NCBI RefSeq assembly: GCF_900106095.1
Contig: NZ_FNUD01000002.1
Location: forward strand, 2,315,501 to 2,379,500
Direction of reading: 5' to 3'
DNA: 64,000 nt
DNA from: Pseudomonas deceptionensis
GTDB lineage: Bacteria; Pseudomonadota; Gammaproteobacteria; Pseudomonadales; Pseudomonadaceae
In this document: positions 53,369 through 64,000 of the stretch, one piece after another
Position numbering within the stretch: position 1 is the stretch's first letter
Layout of the letters: each line of letters begins with the position of its first letter
Notes under the pieces: model-generated
What the model was told of the DNA's origin: nothing
Seen by the model: only the letters and a program-made list of their open reading frames with translations
Databases searched by the model: none
Translations under genes and position numbers: made by a program

Positions 53369-55285
53369 ATGACCCTGCTCAAATTCAGCGATGTGTCCCT
53401 TGCTTTCGGCTCTATGCCGTTGTTGGACAAGGTGTCCTGGCAGATCGCCCGTGGAGAGCGGGTGTGCATCATCGGCCGCAACGGTACCGGCAAATCCAGC
53501 ATGATGAAGCTGGTTAAAGGTGATCAAAAACCCGATGACGGCTCTGTTTGGCGCGCGCCCGGCCTCAAGATTGGCGAATTGCCGCAAGAGTTGCCTGTGG
53601 CCGACGAACGGACCGTGTTCGACGTTGTGGCCGAAGGCCTGGACGGTGTTGGCGAGTTGCTGGCCCAGTACCATCACCTGAGCCAGAACATCGTGACCGA
53701 TGCTGACCTGGACAAACTGATGCACGTCCAGCAAGACCTCGAAGCCCGTGATGGCTGGCGTTTGCAGCAACTGGTAGACAGCACCCTGAGCCGTCTGCAA
53801 TTGCCGGCGGATAAAACCCTCGCCGAATTGTCCGGCGGCTGGCGTCGTCGCGTTCTGTTGGCGCAAGCACTGGTTTCCGAACCGGATCTGCTGCTGCTCG
53901 ACGAACCGACCAACCACCTGGACATCGGTGCGATCGCGTGGCTGGAAGAAGCCTTGAAGGACTTCCAGGGCGCAGTTTTGTTCATCACGCACGACCGTTC
54001 ATTCCTGCAAAATCTGGCCACCCGGATTCTGGAACTGGACCGCGGCGGCCTGATTGACTGGAACGGCGACTACGCCAGCTTCCTGGTACACAAGGAAGCC
54101 TCCCTGGCCGCGGAAGAAACTGCCAACGCGCTGTTCGACAAGCGTCTGGCCCAGGAAGAAGTGTGGATCCGTCAGGGTATCAAAGCCCGCCGCACCCGTA
54201 ACGAAGGCCGCGTGCGCGCCCTGAAAGAACTGCGCGTAGAGCGCAGCGAACGTCGCGAGCGTACCGGCAAGGCCAACATCCAGCTGGACACGGCAGACAA
54301 GTCCGGCAAGCAAGTGATGGTGCTGGAAAACGTCAGCTTTGCTCACCCGGGTGGTCCGTTCCTGCTCAAGGACTTCTCGATGGTGCTGCAGCGCGGCGAC
54401 CGTATCGGTCTGCTGGGCGCTAACGGTACCGGTAAAACCACACTGCTCAAGCTGATGCTGGGCGGTCTGGTACCTACCGAGGGTACGGTTGAAGAGGGCA
54501 CGCGCATTGACGTGGCTTACTTCGATCAGTTGCGTCACCAGCTGGATCTGGAAAAAACCGTTATCGATAACGTGGCTGAAGGCCGCGACTTTATCGATAT
54601 CGACGGTCAGAGCCGCCATGTACTCAGCTACCTGGGCGACTTCCTGTTCAGCCCTCAGCGTGCCCGCACGCCGGTCAAGGCGCTGTCGGGTGGTGAGCGT
54701 GCACGTCTGTTGCTGGCCAAGCTGTTCAGCAAGCCAGCCAACCTGCTGGTGCTCGATGAGCCAACCAACGACCTGGACGTTGAAACCCTGGAGCTGCTTG
54801 AAGAGGTCTTGCTGACCTTCAAGGGCACCGTGCTGATGGTCAGTCACGACCGGGCATTCCTCGACAACGTGGTGACCAGCACTCTGGTTTTCCAGGGCGA
54901 AGGCAAGGTTCGCGAGTACGTGGGCGGTTATCAGGACTGGCTGCGTCAGGGCGGTTCTCCGCGCCTGCTGGGCGTGACCGAGAGCAAGTCCGGCAAAGCC
55001 GACTTGACCTCTGCCGTGGTCGAAGCTGCGCCGGCTCCTGCCGCTGCACAGCCTGCTGCTGGCGCGAAGAAGAAACTCAGCTACAAGTTGCAGCGTGAGC
55101 TGGAAGCTTTGCCGGGTGAAATCGACGCGAAAGAACAGGCGATTGCCGCTGTTGAAGCAGAAATGGCTGACTCGGGCTTTTACCAGCTGCCTGCTGCCAA
55201 AACCGCTGAAGTGATTGCCAGGCTCGAAAGTTTGCAAGCCGAGCTTGAGCAGCTGGTTGAGCGTTGGGCCGAGCTGGATGCCTGA
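53369..55285 (+). CDS. uup: ABC-F ATPase Uup
   Basis: The protein has 638 residues from ATG 53369; an in-frame TTG at 53357 is less likely. Two ABC domains: Walker A IIGRNGTGKSS and signature LSGGWRRRV, then Walker A LLGANGTGKTT and signature LSGGERARL, with DEPTNHLD and DEPTNDLD. The C-terminal region (about 550-638) is the Uup coiled coil. It is a cytosolic protein acting on ribosomes or DNA, not a transporter. Confidence 0.94.
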   Translation: MTLLKFSDVSLAFGSMPLLDKVSWQIARGERVCIIGRNGTGKSSMMKLVKGDQKPDDGSVWRAPGLKIGELPQELPVADERTVFDVVAEGLDGVGELLAQYHHLSQNIVTDADLDKLMHVQQDLEARDGWRLQQLVDSTLSRLQLPADKTLAELSGGWRRRVLLAQALVSEPDLLLLDEPTNHLDIGAIAWLEEALKDFQGAVLFITHDRSFLQNLATRILELDRGGLIDWNGDYASFLVHKEASLAAEETANALFDKRLAQEEVWIRQGIKARRTRNEGRVRALKELRVERSERRERTGKANIQLDTADKSGKQVMVLENVSFAHPGGPFLLKDFSMVLQRGDRIGLLGANGTGKTTLLKLMLGGLVPTEGTVEEGTRIDVAYFDQLRHQLDLEKTVIDNVAEGRDFIDIDGQSRHVLSYLGDFLFSPQRARTPVKALSGGERARLLLAKLFSKPANLLVLDEPTNDLDVETLELLEEVLLTFKGTVLMVSHDRAFLDNVVTSTLVFQGEGKVREYVGGYQDWLRQGGSPRLLGVTESKSGKADLTSAVVEAAPAPAAAQPAAGAKKKLSYKLQRELEALPGEIDAKEQAIAAVEAEMADSGFYQLPAAKTAEVIARLESLQAELEQLVERWAELDA

Positions 55286-55304
55286 TTGACAACATGCTGA
55301 ACTG

Positions 55305-55342
55305 AAAAAGCCCGGCCCTTTAACAAGGTGCCGGGCTTTTTT
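55305..55342. terminator. Bidirectional terminator between uup and the usp gene
   Basis: AAAAGCCCGGC and GCCGGGCTTTT form the stem, with T-runs on both strands. Confidence 0.9.
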
Positions 55343-55362
55343 GTTGTTACATGCAGATAAAC

Positions 55363-55803
55363 TTAGTCAGATTTTTTCAGGCTGACAGCCAGAACGTCGC
55401 ATGGAGCGCCATGCAGTACGTCGTTGGCGGTGGAGCCCAGCAGCAGTGCCAGGCCGTGACGGCCGTGGCTGCCGACCACGATCAGGTCGCACTTTTGCGC
55501 TTTGGCCAGGGCATGGATTTCCTGGCGTGGCTGGCCGTAGTTAAGGTGGCAGTAATCCTTGTGCAGTTGCGGGTACTTGGCGATCAGCCGCTCAAGGCGT
55601 TCCTTGGCCTGATCGAACTGTTGCTGCTGCAATTGCGAGAGGTCCATCGGGACGTCGCCGCCAAACGCCATCGCCATCGGCTCAACGATATGGATCAGTG
55701 ACAATTTGGCACCGTTGGCCTTGGCGCTTTCGCTGGCACGGTTGATCACGGGGTCACAATCATCGGTCAGGTCGACAGCGACCAAAATATGTTCGTAGGG
55801 CAT
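55363..55803 (-). CDS. Universal stress protein (UspA family)
   Basis: The protein has 146 residues. It starts YEHILVAVDLTDDCDPV, with GSHGRHGLALLLGSTANDVL, the ATP or phosphate loop region of the family, near the C-terminus, then APCDVLAVSL. Single-domain Usp proteins respond to starvation and stress. Confidence 0.95.
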   Translation of the reverse strand: MPYEHILVAVDLTDDCDPVINRASESAKANGAKLSLIHIVEPMAMAFGGDVPMDLSQLQQQQFDQAKERLERLIAKYPQLHKDYCHLNYGQPRQEIHALAKAQKCDLIVVGSHGRHGLALLLGSTANDVLHGAPCDVLAVSLKKSD

Positions 55804-55906
55804 GTGGGGTGCTCCTGTAGATGGCGATTAGTTATGAGTATGGCCCTTTTCCAGAGCCTTGGTTCAAGTCCGGGTCACTCGTTTATCAAGTAATGAGAGT
55901 ACAGAT

Positions 55907-56344
55907 ATGACGGTATGGATAGTGGTGTCAATCCTGGCGCTGGTTCTGAGCCCCTTGGCGTGGTTGCGGCCTTCTCGGGGGCAGAGTGGGCGTATGAATC
56001 TGCGTATGGAGGCGCGGCGCATGGGGTTGTCCATGCAGCTGGCTCCCCAGGAGTGGCCGCATTGGCTTGAGCCGCAGCCGCCGGCTTCCTGCGCGCAGTA
56101 CCATCGCCCGCGCCGCAGTACTAAGCCTGATGTTTGGGGCTATTGGCAATCGGCACCGGGAAAATGGCTTAACCGCTGGCAGGAAGAATGCGTGGATGAG
56201 CGCCTGCTGACGCAGCTCAAAAAACTGCCGGCCAATGTCTACAAGGTGGAAGCCGACAAGCAGATGATCGTGCTGGTGTGGGGCGAGAAGGGCGATGTCG
56301 ATAACTTGAAAGCCATCGATGAAGTGCTGAAAGCACTGGCGTAA
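55907..56344 (+). CDS. Conserved hypothetical membrane-anchored protein
   Basis: The protein has 145 residues from ATG 55907, with TGAGAG about 9 bases upstream. An N-terminal helix (MTVWIVVSILALVLSPLAWL) anchors a soluble part rich in Trp (WPHWLEPQPP, WGYWQSAPGKWLNRWQEE). No family is recognised. Confidence 0.75.
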   Translation: MTVWIVVSILALVLSPLAWLRPSRGQSGRMNLRMEARRMGLSMQLAPQEWPHWLEPQPPASCAQYHRPRRSTKPDVWGYWQSAPGKWLNRWQEECVDERLLTQLKKLPANVYKVEADKQMIVLVWGEKGDVDNLKAIDEVLKALA

Positions 56345-56707
56345 CAGCCTTGCGACCACTACAAAACCTGTGGGAGCGAGCCTGCTCGCGATGCGGACAG
56401 CCGATACCATCGCGAGCAAGCTCGCTCGCGCAGGTGAAATGAGTGTTTGAACTGACTGACGGGTCGTTTTGTCATCATTGTTTTGGACAATTGACAAGCG
56501 ATCGCTTTTCCGTGAAGGTGTGACACCCAAATCAAACGGGCGTATGAATTGAGTGTTTGCCATGTAGGCAGCGCTCCCATAACCCCGATTATCGCGTTGG
56601 CGGGTGTGCCTGGTGGATTGGCGTTAGCATTGACGGAACCGTCATTGCCAGCCAGACGCTAGCGTCCGACGTGTACTGTTCAGCTTCCATATCCTGGAGA
56701 TCAGTTG
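56345..56707. other. Gap upstream of fadB with a REP pair
   Basis: A REP pair lies at 56370-56434 (arm GTGGGAGCGAGCCTGCTCGC and imperfect inverse). The rest should hold the fadBA promoter. I looked for a PsrA-type GAAAC-N4-GTTTC site and found none. No gene is supported. Confidence 0.7.
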
Positions 56708-58855
56708 ATGATTTACGAAGGTAAAGCCATCACGGTTACGGCTCTTGAAAGTGGCATCGTCGAACTGAAGTTCGACCTCAAGGGTGAGTCCGTCAACAAG
56801 TTCAACCGTCTAACCCTGAACGAATTGCGTCAGGCAGTGGATGCGATCAAGGCAGACGCTTCGGTCAAAGGTGTCATCGTTTCCAGTGGTAAAGACGTCT
56901 TTATCGTCGGCGCCGACATCACCGAATTCGTCGAAAACTTCAAGTTGCCGGATGCCGAGCTGATCGCGGGCAACCTCGAAGCCAACAAAATCTTCAGCGA
57001 TTTCGAAGACCTCAACGTACCTACCGTCGCGGCCATCAATGGCATCGCGTTGGGTGGCGGCCTGGAAATGTGCCTGGCAGCGGACTTCCGCGTCATGGCT
57101 GACAGCGCCAAAATCGGCCTGCCGGAAGTCAAGCTGGGCATCTACCCTGGCTTTGGCGGCACCGTACGTCTGCCGCGCCTGATCGGCGTTGATAACGCTG
57201 TTGAGTGGATTGCTTCCGGCAAGGAAAACCGCGCCGAAGACGCACTGAAAGTCAGTGCCGTAGATGCTGTGGTAACAGCTGACAAGCTGGGCGCTGCCGC
57301 GCTGGACATGATTAAGCGCGCCATCAGCGGCGAGCTGGACTACAAGGCCAAGCGTCAACCCAAGCTTGAAAAGCTCAAGCTCAACGCCATTGAGCAGATG
57401 ATGGCTTTCGAAACCGCCAAAGGTTTCGTTGCCGGCCAGGCGGGCCCGAACTACCCGGCGCCGGTTGAAGCGATCAAGACCATCCAGAAAGCCGCGAACT
57501 TCGGTCGTGACAAGGCGCTGGAAGTGGAAGCCGCCGGTTTCGCCAAACTGGCCAAGACCTCAGCTTCGCAATGCCTGATCGGCTTGTTCCTGAACGATCA
57601 GGAACTGAAGAAAAAAGCCAAGATCTACGACAAGATCGCCAAAGACGTGAAGCAGGCCGCCGTACTGGGCGCAGGCATCATGGGTGGGGGTATTGCCTAT
57701 CAGTCGGCCTCCAAAGGTACGCCGATCCTGATGAAAGACATCAACGAACACGGCATCGAGCAGGGTCTGGCAGAAGCCGCCAAACTGCTGGTCGGTCGCG
57801 TTGATAAAGGTCGCATGACTCCGGCAAAAATGGCCGAAGTGCTTAACGGCATTCGTCCTACCTTGTCGTACGGCGATTTCGGCAACGTCGACCTGGTGGT
57901 CGAAGCTGTGGTCGAGAACCCGAAGGTCAAGCAAGCCGTACTGGCGGAAGTGGAAAATCACGTCCGTGAAGACGCCATCCTGGCATCCAACACATCGACC
58001 ATTTCCATCAGCTTGCTGGCCAAGGCCCTCAAGCGTCCGGAAAACTTCGTCGGCATGCACTTCTTCAACCCGGTGCACATGATGCCGCTGGTTGAAGTGA
58101 TTCGTGGCGAGAAGTCCAGCGACCTGGCCGTTGCAACCACCGTTGCCTACGCCAAGAAAATGGGCAAAAACCCGATCGTGGTCAACGACTGCCCGGGCTT
58201 TTTGGTCAACCGCGTGCTGTTCCCGTACTTCGGCGGTTTCGCCAGACTGGTCAGCGCCGGTGTCGACTTCGTGCGCATCGACAAAGTGATGGAAAAATTC
58301 GGCTGGCCGATGGGCCCGGCGTACCTGATGGACGTGGTCGGCATCGACACCGGCCACCACGGTCGTGACGTGATGGCTGAAGGCTTTCCTGATCGCATGA
58401 AAGACGACCGTCGTTCGGCGATTGACGCTCTGTACGAGGCCAAGCGCCTGGGTCAGAAGAACGGCAAGGGCTTCTACGCCTACGAAGAAGACAAGCGCGG
58501 CAAGCAGAAGAAAATCGTTGATTCGAGCGTGCTTGAAGTCCTCAAGCCTATCGTCTACGAGCAGCGCGATGTGACCGACGAAGACATCATCAACTGGATG
58601 ATGATCCCGCTGTGTCTGGAAACCGTGCGTTGCCTGGAAGACGGCATCGTTGAAACCGCAGCCGAGGCCGATATGGGTCTGGTCTACGGTATTGGCTTCC
58701 CGCTGTTCCGTGGCGGCGCTCTGCGCTACATCGATTCGATCGGTGTTGCAGAGTTCGTGGCCCTGGCTGATCAGTACGCTGAACTGGGCGCGCTGTACCA
58801 CCCGACTGCGAAGCTGCGTGAAATGGCCAAAAACGGCCAGAGCTTCTTCGGTTAA
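56708..58855 (+). CDS. fadB: Fatty acid oxidation complex alpha subunit
   Basis: The protein has 715 residues from ATG 56708. The enoyl-CoA hydratase/isomerase part (1 to about 190) has [11 protein letters not shown] and [18 protein letters not shown]. The 3-hydroxyacyl-CoA dehydrogenase part (about 315-620) has [16 protein letters not shown] and [16 protein letters not shown]. It carries out two beta-oxidation steps and forms a complex with FadA, whose gene begins 27 bases downstream. Confidence 0.97.
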   Translation: MIYEGKAITVTALESGIVELKFDLKGESVNKFNRLTLNELRQAVDAIKADASVKGVIVSSGKDVFIVGADITEFVENFKLPDAELIAGNLEANKIFSDFEDLNVPTVAAINGIALGGGLEMCLAADFRVMADSAKIGLPEVKLGIYPGFGGTVRLPRLIGVDNAVEWIASGKENRAEDALKVSAVDAVVTADKLGAAALDMIKRAISGELDYKAKRQPKLEKLKLNAIEQMMAFETAKGFVAGQAGPNYPAPVEAIKTIQKAANFGRDKALEVEAAGFAKLAKTSASQCLIGLFLNDQELKKKAKIYDKIAKDVKQAAVLGAGIMGGGIAYQSASKGTPILMKDINEHGIEQGLAEAAKLLVGRVDKGRMTPAKMAEVLNGIRPTLSYGDFGNVDLVVEAVVENPKVKQAVLAEVENHVREDAILASNTSTISISLLAKALKRPENFVGMHFFNPVHMMPLVEVIRGEKSSDLAVATTVAYAKKMGKNPIVVNDCPGFLVNRVLFPYFGGFARLVSAGVDFVRIDKVMEKFGWPMGPAYLMDVVGIDTGHHGRDVMAEGFPDRMKDDRRSAIDALYEAKRLGQKNGKGFYAYEEDKRGKQKKIVDSSVLEVLKPIVYEQRDVTDEDIINWMMIPLCLETVRCLEDGIVETAAEADMGLVYGIGFPLFRGGALRYIDSIGVAEFVALADQYAELGALYHPTAKLREMAKNGQSFFG

Positions 58856-58867
58856 GCGCCCCATTAG

Positions 58868-60058
<1,191 letters not shown>

Positions 60059-60074
60059 GCGTTGCGTTGATGGA

Positions 60075-60106
60075 AGCCGGGGCCTTGTGCCCCGGTTTTT
60101 GTTTTT
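60075..60106 (+). terminator. Intrinsic terminator of fadBA
   Basis: GCCGGGGC-CTTGT-GCCCCGGT is followed by TTTTGTTTTT, 17 bases past the fadA stop. Confidence 0.9.
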
Positions 60107-60145
60107 AAGCGTGTTTATTTTTTTTATTTGCAGAGGGGCCGCAAC

Positions 60146-60382
60146 ATGCCGCTACAACCTGGGCTCTATCAGCACTACAAAGGTCCGCAATATCGGGTAT
60201 TCAGCGTGGCTCGCCACTCCGAAACCGAAGAGGATGTAGTGTTTTATCAAGCCCTGTATGGCGATTACGGCTTTTGGGTACGCCCGCTGAGCATGTTTCT
60301 GGAGTCGGTCATCGTCGAGGGCGAACAGGTCCCGCGCTTTGCACTGATTCAGGTCGAACCCAGCCTTTTTTCCCGGCCATAA
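60146..60382 (+). CDS. DUF1653 protein
   Basis: The protein has 78 residues from ATG 60146, with GAGGGG upstream. The family core is PGLYQHYKGPQYRVFSVARH then WVRPLSMFLESV. The function is unknown. Confidence 0.9.
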   Translation: MPLQPGLYQHYKGPQYRVFSVARHSETEEDVVFYQALYGDYGFWVRPLSMFLESVIVEGEQVPRFALIQVEPSLFSRP

Positions 60383-60496
60383 GGCAAGGTCGCGCAGAAC
60401 CCTGTGCTTGACCTCACCTTGTAGCCACTATATATAGCGGTGCCGCGTCAGGCGCGAACCGCCTTTCACTTCTAGAATTCAGGAATTTTCTGATCC

Positions 60497-63124
60497 ATGG
60501 GCAAATCGCTGGTCATTGTGGAATCCCCGGCTAAGGCCAAGACCATCAACAAGTACTTGGGTAACGAGTACGTGGTGAAGTCGAGTATCGGCCATATCCG
60601 AGACCTGCCCACCAGCGGTTCGGCTAGCGCCAGCAAAGAACCGGCTGCCAAGCGTGGCAAGGCAGCGGCGGGCGAAGCGCCGGCCCTGTCGCCAAAAGAG
60701 AAGGCTCAGAAGCAGCTGATCTCGCGCATGGGTGTGGACCCCGAACATGGCTGGAAAGCCAAGTACGAGATCCTGCCAGGCAAGGAAAAGGTCATCGAAG
60801 AGCTGCGCCGGCTCGCCAAGGATGCTGACACCATCTATCTCGCAACCGACTTGGATCGCGAGGGGGAAGCCATTGCCTGGCACCTGCGCGAAGCCATCGG
60901 TGGTGATGACAGCCGCTACAAGCGCGTGGTGTTCAACGAAATCACCAAAAAGGCGATCCAGGAAGCCTTCTCCAAGCCGGGCGAGCTGGACATCAACCGT
61001 GTTAACGCCCAGCAGGCCCGCCGCTTTCTCGATCGCGTAGTGGGTTACATGGTTTCACCGCTGCTGTGGGCCAAGGTTGCCCGTGGTCTGTCGGCAGGCC
61101 GTGTGCAGTCGGTAGCGGTAAAACTGGTGGTTGAGCGCGAGCGCGAAATTCGTGCGTTCAACCCTGAAGAGTACTGGGAAATTCACGCCGACCTTGGCAC
61201 TGCCAAGGGTGCCAAGGTGCGCTTCGACGTCGCCCGTGAAAAAGGCGAGGCCTTCAAGCCGCTTAACGAAACCCAGGCCATGGCTGCGCTGGAGAAGCTC
61301 AAAGCTTCGAACTACAGCATCGTCAAGCGTGAAGACAAGCCGACCAGCAGCAAGCCGTCTGCGCCCTTCATTACCTCCACCCTGCAACAGGCCGCGAGCA
61401 ATCGTTTGGGCTACGGGGTGAAGAAAACCATGATGATGGCCCAGCGTTTGTATGAAGCTGGCTACATCACGTATATGCGTACTGACTCCACCAACCTCTC
61501 GGCTGATGCGGTCGAGATGGCGCGTACTTATATTGAAGGCGAGTTCGGCGCGTCGTACCTGCCGCCGGCCCCCAACGTGTACAGCAGCAAGGAAGGCGCA
61601 CAGGAGGCTCACGAAGCGATTCGTCCTTCTGACGTAAACATGCACCCGAGCAAGCTTACGGGCATGGAGCGCGACGCTGAGCGCCTTTACGAGCTGATCT
61701 GGCGCCAATTCGTGGCGTGCCAGATGCTGCCGGCCAAATACCTGTCGACCACCGTCACTGTGGCGGCCGGTGATTTTGAGCTGCGTGCCAAGGGCCGCAT
61801 CCTCAAATTCGACGGTTACACCCGCGTGATGCCGCAAATTGCCAAGCCGGGCGACGACGATGTGCTGCCGGACATGGTCCAGGGCGACGTACTGAAATTG
61901 ATCGAGCTCGACCCGAGCCAGCACTTCACCAAGCCGCCTGCGCGATACTCTGAAGCGAGCCTGGTTAAAGAGATGGAAAAACGCGGTATCGGTCGTCCTT
62001 CGACCTACGCTGCGATTATCGGGACCATTCAGGATCGTGGTTACGTGGCGCTGCATAACCGCCGCTTCTACTCCGAAAAAATGGGCGACATCGTTACCGA
62101 GCGCTTGTCCGAGAGCTTCTCTGACCTGATGGACTACGGCTTTACGGCCGGTATGGAAGAGAACCTCGATGACGTGGCTCACGGTGAGCGCGACTGGAAG
62201 AACGTGCTGGACGAGTTCTACGGCGACTTCAAGAAGAAGCTCGAAGTAGCGGCTGCGCCGGATGGCGGGATGCGGGCCAACCAGCCTGTGATGACCGATA
62301 TTCCTTGTAAGGAATGCGGTCGTCCGATGCAGATTCGTACGGCTTCGACCGGTGTGTTCCTGGGTTGCTCCGGTTACAGCCTGCCGCCGAAAGAGCGTTG
62401 CAAGGCCACGGTCAATCTGGTGCCGGGTGACGAAATCGCTGCGGACGACGAAGGCGAATCCGAATCCCTGGTGTTGCTGGGCAAGCACCGCTGCCCGATT
62501 TGCAGCACGGCGATGGATGCTTACCTGCTGGATGAGAAGCACAAGCTGCACATCTGCGGTAACAACCCGGATTGTGTTGGCTACGAAATTGAAGAAGGCA
62601 ACTACCGCATCAAGGGCTATGAAGGCCCAAGCCTTGAGTGCGACAAGTGCGGCAGCGAGATGCAGCTCAAAACCGGCCGTTTCGGCAAGTTCTTTGGCTG
62701 CACCAATGCCGAATGCAAAAACACCCGTAAATTGCTGAAAAGCGGTGAAGCGGCGCCGCCGAAAATGGACCCGGTGAAAATGCCGGAGCTCAAGTGCGAA
62801 AAGGTAAACGACACGTATATCCTGCGTGACGGTGCTTCGGGGTTGTTCCTGGCGGCGAGCCAGTTCCCGAAAAACCGTGAAACCCGTGCGCCGTTGGTGA
62901 TCGAGATTGTTCCGCACAAGGACGAGATAGATCCCAAGTACCACTTCCTGTGTGACGCGCCGAAGAAAGACCCGGATGGCCGTCCGGCTGTGATTCGCTA
63001 CAGTCGCAAAACCAAAGAGCAGTACGTGCAGACTGAAGTCGAGGGCAAGCCAACGGGCTGGCGTGCGTTCTTCGACGGCAAGAGCTGGAAGGTTGAAGAC
63101 AAGCGTAAAGAAAAAGACGCTTGA
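60497..63124 (+). CDS. topA: DNA topoisomerase I
   Basis: The protein has 875 residues. The TOPRIM domain has [17 protein letters not shown] and [14 protein letters not shown]. The active-site tyrosine is Y326 in [10 protein letters not shown]. Near 590-740 are three C-terminal zinc-finger cysteine sets ([26 protein letters not shown]). The enzyme relaxes negative supercoils. Confidence 0.98.
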   Translation: MGKSLVIVESPAKAKTINKYLGNEYVVKSSIGHIRDLPTSGSASASKEPAAKRGKAAAGEAPALSPKEKAQKQLISRMGVDPEHGWKAKYEILPGKEKVIEELRRLAKDADTIYLATDLDREGEAIAWHLREAIGGDDSRYKRVVFNEITKKAIQEAFSKPGELDINRVNAQQARRFLDRVVGYMVSPLLWAKVARGLSAGRVQSVAVKLVVEREREIRAFNPEEYWEIHADLGTAKGAKVRFDVAREKGEAFKPLNETQAMAALEKLKASNYSIVKREDKPTSSKPSAPFITSTLQQAASNRLGYGVKKTMMMAQRLYEAGYITYMRTDSTNLSADAVEMARTYIEGEFGASYLPPAPNVYSSKEGAQEAHEAIRPSDVNMHPSKLTGMERDAERLYELIWRQFVACQMLPAKYLSTTVTVAAGDFELRAKGRILKFDGYTRVMPQIAKPGDDDVLPDMVQGDVLKLIELDPSQHFTKPPARYSEASLVKEMEKRGIGRPSTYAAIIGTIQDRGYVALHNRRFYSEKMGDIVTERLSESFSDLMDYGFTAGMEENLDDVAHGERDWKNVLDEFYGDFKKKLEVAAAPDGGMRANQPVMTDIPCKECGRPMQIRTASTGVFLGCSGYSLPPKERCKATVNLVPGDEIAADDEGESESLVLLGKHRCPICSTAMDAYLLDEKHKLHICGNNPDCVGYEIEEGNYRIKGYEGPSLECDKCGSEMQLKTGRFGKFFGCTNAECKNTRKLLKSGEAAPPKMDPVKMPELKCEKVNDTYILRDGASGLFLAASQFPKNRETRAPLVIEIVPHKDEIDPKYHFLCDAPKKDPDGRPAVIRYSRKTKEQYVQTEVEGKPTGWRAFFDGKSWKVEDKRKEKDA

Positions 63125-63143
63125 TTTAAGCTGACCGCTTAAC

Positions 63144-63183
63144 AAAAACCGCGCAAGGGCTGCATGCCTTGCGCGGTTTTTTT
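63144..63183 (+). terminator. Intrinsic terminator of topA
   Basis: AAAAACCGCGCAAGG and its inverse form a 15-bp stem followed by a run of Ts, 20 bases past the stop. Confidence 0.92.
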
Positions 63184-63199
63184 GTTTTCGTGGTTGTTG

Positions 63200-63346
63200 G
63201 TAGCCGCTGAGGAGCGCAGCGAGGCTGCGATCGGCTGCGCAGCAGTCGCCAAACCGTTCAGCGGGGACTTTCAGGTGCACTGTGATTTCCGATTTCGCGA
63301 GGATTTCATACTCGGACGCAGTCTCGCTGCGCTCCTCAGCGGCTAC
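63200..63346. repeat. Long inverted repeat (GTAGCCGCTGAGGAG type)
   Basis: A 30-base arm at 63200-63229 and its inverse at 63317-63346 match at 29 of 30 positions, 87 bases apart. Each arm starts from the outside with GTAGCCGCTGAGGAGCGCAG. It fills most of the gap before the next gene. Confidence 0.75.
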
Positions 63347-63422
63347 AAAGGGATTGCAGGAGAGCGGCCTGATCCCTGAGACTGCACAAATTGCCATCAC
63401 TCATTTGCTGTGGAGCGCCCGC

Positions 63423-63944
63423 ATGGCTCACGAACTCTATACCCGCACTAATCAGAAAATCTATTTCGCGGGCCTGGCCCTTGAGGCCATGAACAAGGCG
63501 AGCGAGGGTCGGGCCATGAATGCTCAGGCGCTGGTTCAGGCCGAACGTGAATCGGCGGTGTTTCATCTTTATGGCGCGTTGCTTGGGTTGTGCCATGAGA
63601 TAGCCGGCTTTTATCGCCTGCCCCAGGCCAATGCACCTCGGGTCGAGTTGCTGCTTACCCGGCAAGTGCTGGAGGAGAAGGCAATCCCTGAACTGGCAGA
63701 GCTGGTTGAGCTGGCGCAGGCACCGCAGACCTGGCTGGCACAGTTGGTCGCGACCCATGCCGGGCTGTATCAACCGCTACAGGCGCCAAAGAAGGTCAAG
63801 GCGGATGTGTTCCAGCCATTGATCGTTGCGATCAACCTCGAAGACGAGGAGCCCCTGGAGTTGAGCCGCGAAACACTGGAAGAGTGGCGTCAGAACCTCA
63901 AAGGCCTGGCCATTCGGTTCCGTGATGGACTCAATGAGTGCTAA
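63423..63944 (+). CDS. Conserved hypothetical protein (DUF6586 type)
   Basis: The protein has 173 residues from ATG 63423, with GGAGCG about 6 bases upstream; the longer frame to 63282 would read through the repeat. It is all-helical, beginning MAHELYTRTNQKIYFAGLAL. In Pseudomonas the gene after topA and before sulA-lexA is of this kind; the DUF number is from memory. The function is unknown. Confidence 0.75.
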   Translation: MAHELYTRTNQKIYFAGLALEAMNKASEGRAMNAQALVQAERESAVFHLYGALLGLCHEIAGFYRLPQANAPRVELLLTRQVLEEKAIPELAELVELAQAPQTWLAQLVATHAGLYQPLQAPKKVKADVFQPLIVAINLEDEEPLELSRETLEEWRQNLKGLAIRFRDGLNEC

Positions 63945-64000
63945 GGGTCTAAACCGAAACGGTACAGTCATTCATCAGTCTGTCAGCGAAAGCGCTACAG

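Noticed and set aside
53999..55237. A 412-codon open frame antisense to uup
   Set aside because: It is a shadow of the ABC-F gene, with no start signal or motif.
61055..63400. A 781-codon open frame antisense to topA
   Set aside because: Same reason: the reverse reading of a highly biased core gene, running through the terminator and the repeat.

Overview
The window is a stretch of Pseudomonas chromosome, most likely from the fluorescens/fragi side of the genus. Grounds for this are the earP-efp pair, with an EF-P that carries arginine 32, the order fadB-fadA-DUF1653-topA-DUF6586, several paired REP elements of the type common in Pseudomonas, and GC-rich codon use in most genes. No rRNA, tRNA, CRISPR array or prophage was seen.

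Left accessory region (1 to about 8.9 kb). A membrane fatty-acid desaturase gene, read leftwards, is split by a composite transposon. Two 1,092-bp IS30-family copies in the same orientation (544-1635 and 2316-3407) flank a GNAT acetyltransferase gene. Joining the outer flanks across a 3-bp CTC duplication restores the desaturase frame. Upstream of the desaturase are two FadR/GntR-type operator-like sites exactly 30 bp apart. A lipoprotein gene follows, then a four-gene operon (5262-8826): an acyl-CoA dehydrogenase homologue without the usual catalytic glutamate, a ThiS/MoaD-like sulfur carrier ending in Gly-Gly, a protein that looks like a double hotdog fold, and a ThiF/MoeB E1 enzyme fused to rhodanese. 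Together they look like a small thiocarboxylate (sulfur-transfer) biosynthetic module with an unknown acyl substrate. This is the best candidate for an undescribed system here. Its first three genes look less GC-rich than the surrounding core genes.

Core and mixed region (8.9 to about 26.6 kb). This part holds small conserved Pseudomonas proteins, an MFS exporter, a DUF883 membrane protein, a GreA/B-like factor, earP-efp, a TSUP transporter, a LysR regulator divergent from a DUF1127 gene, class II DAHP synthase, a spermidine-synthase-like protein, a DEAD-box helicase with a long leader, a DODA-type dioxygenase, thiopurine methyltransferase, HtpX, alanine aminotransferase, MsrB and glutathione peroxidase.

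Signalling and redox block (26.6 to 37.8 kb). A hybrid kinase, a DUF815 ATPase, a free-methionine-R-sulfoxide reductase, a Cache-HAMP-GAF-HD-GYP protein with a large insertion inside its HD-GYP domain, and an unorthodox BvgS/EvgS-type kinase whose NarL/LuxR-type response regulator gene overlaps it. Two related imperfect palindromes lie upstream of the regulator gene.

Right part (38.1 to 64 kb). dGTPase-like protein, a yqjD-yqjE-yqjK-like membrane operon, a CPA2 antiporter, a RluA-type pseudouridine synthase, molybdenum cofactor genes (mobA, moaB, moeA), GDP-mannose synthesis, a YegS-like lipid kinase, CheV, a MOSC protein, soluble lytic transglycosylase, Uup, UspA, fadBA, topA and a DUF6586-type gene. 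Function calls come from reading motifs and gene order only. No database search was possible.
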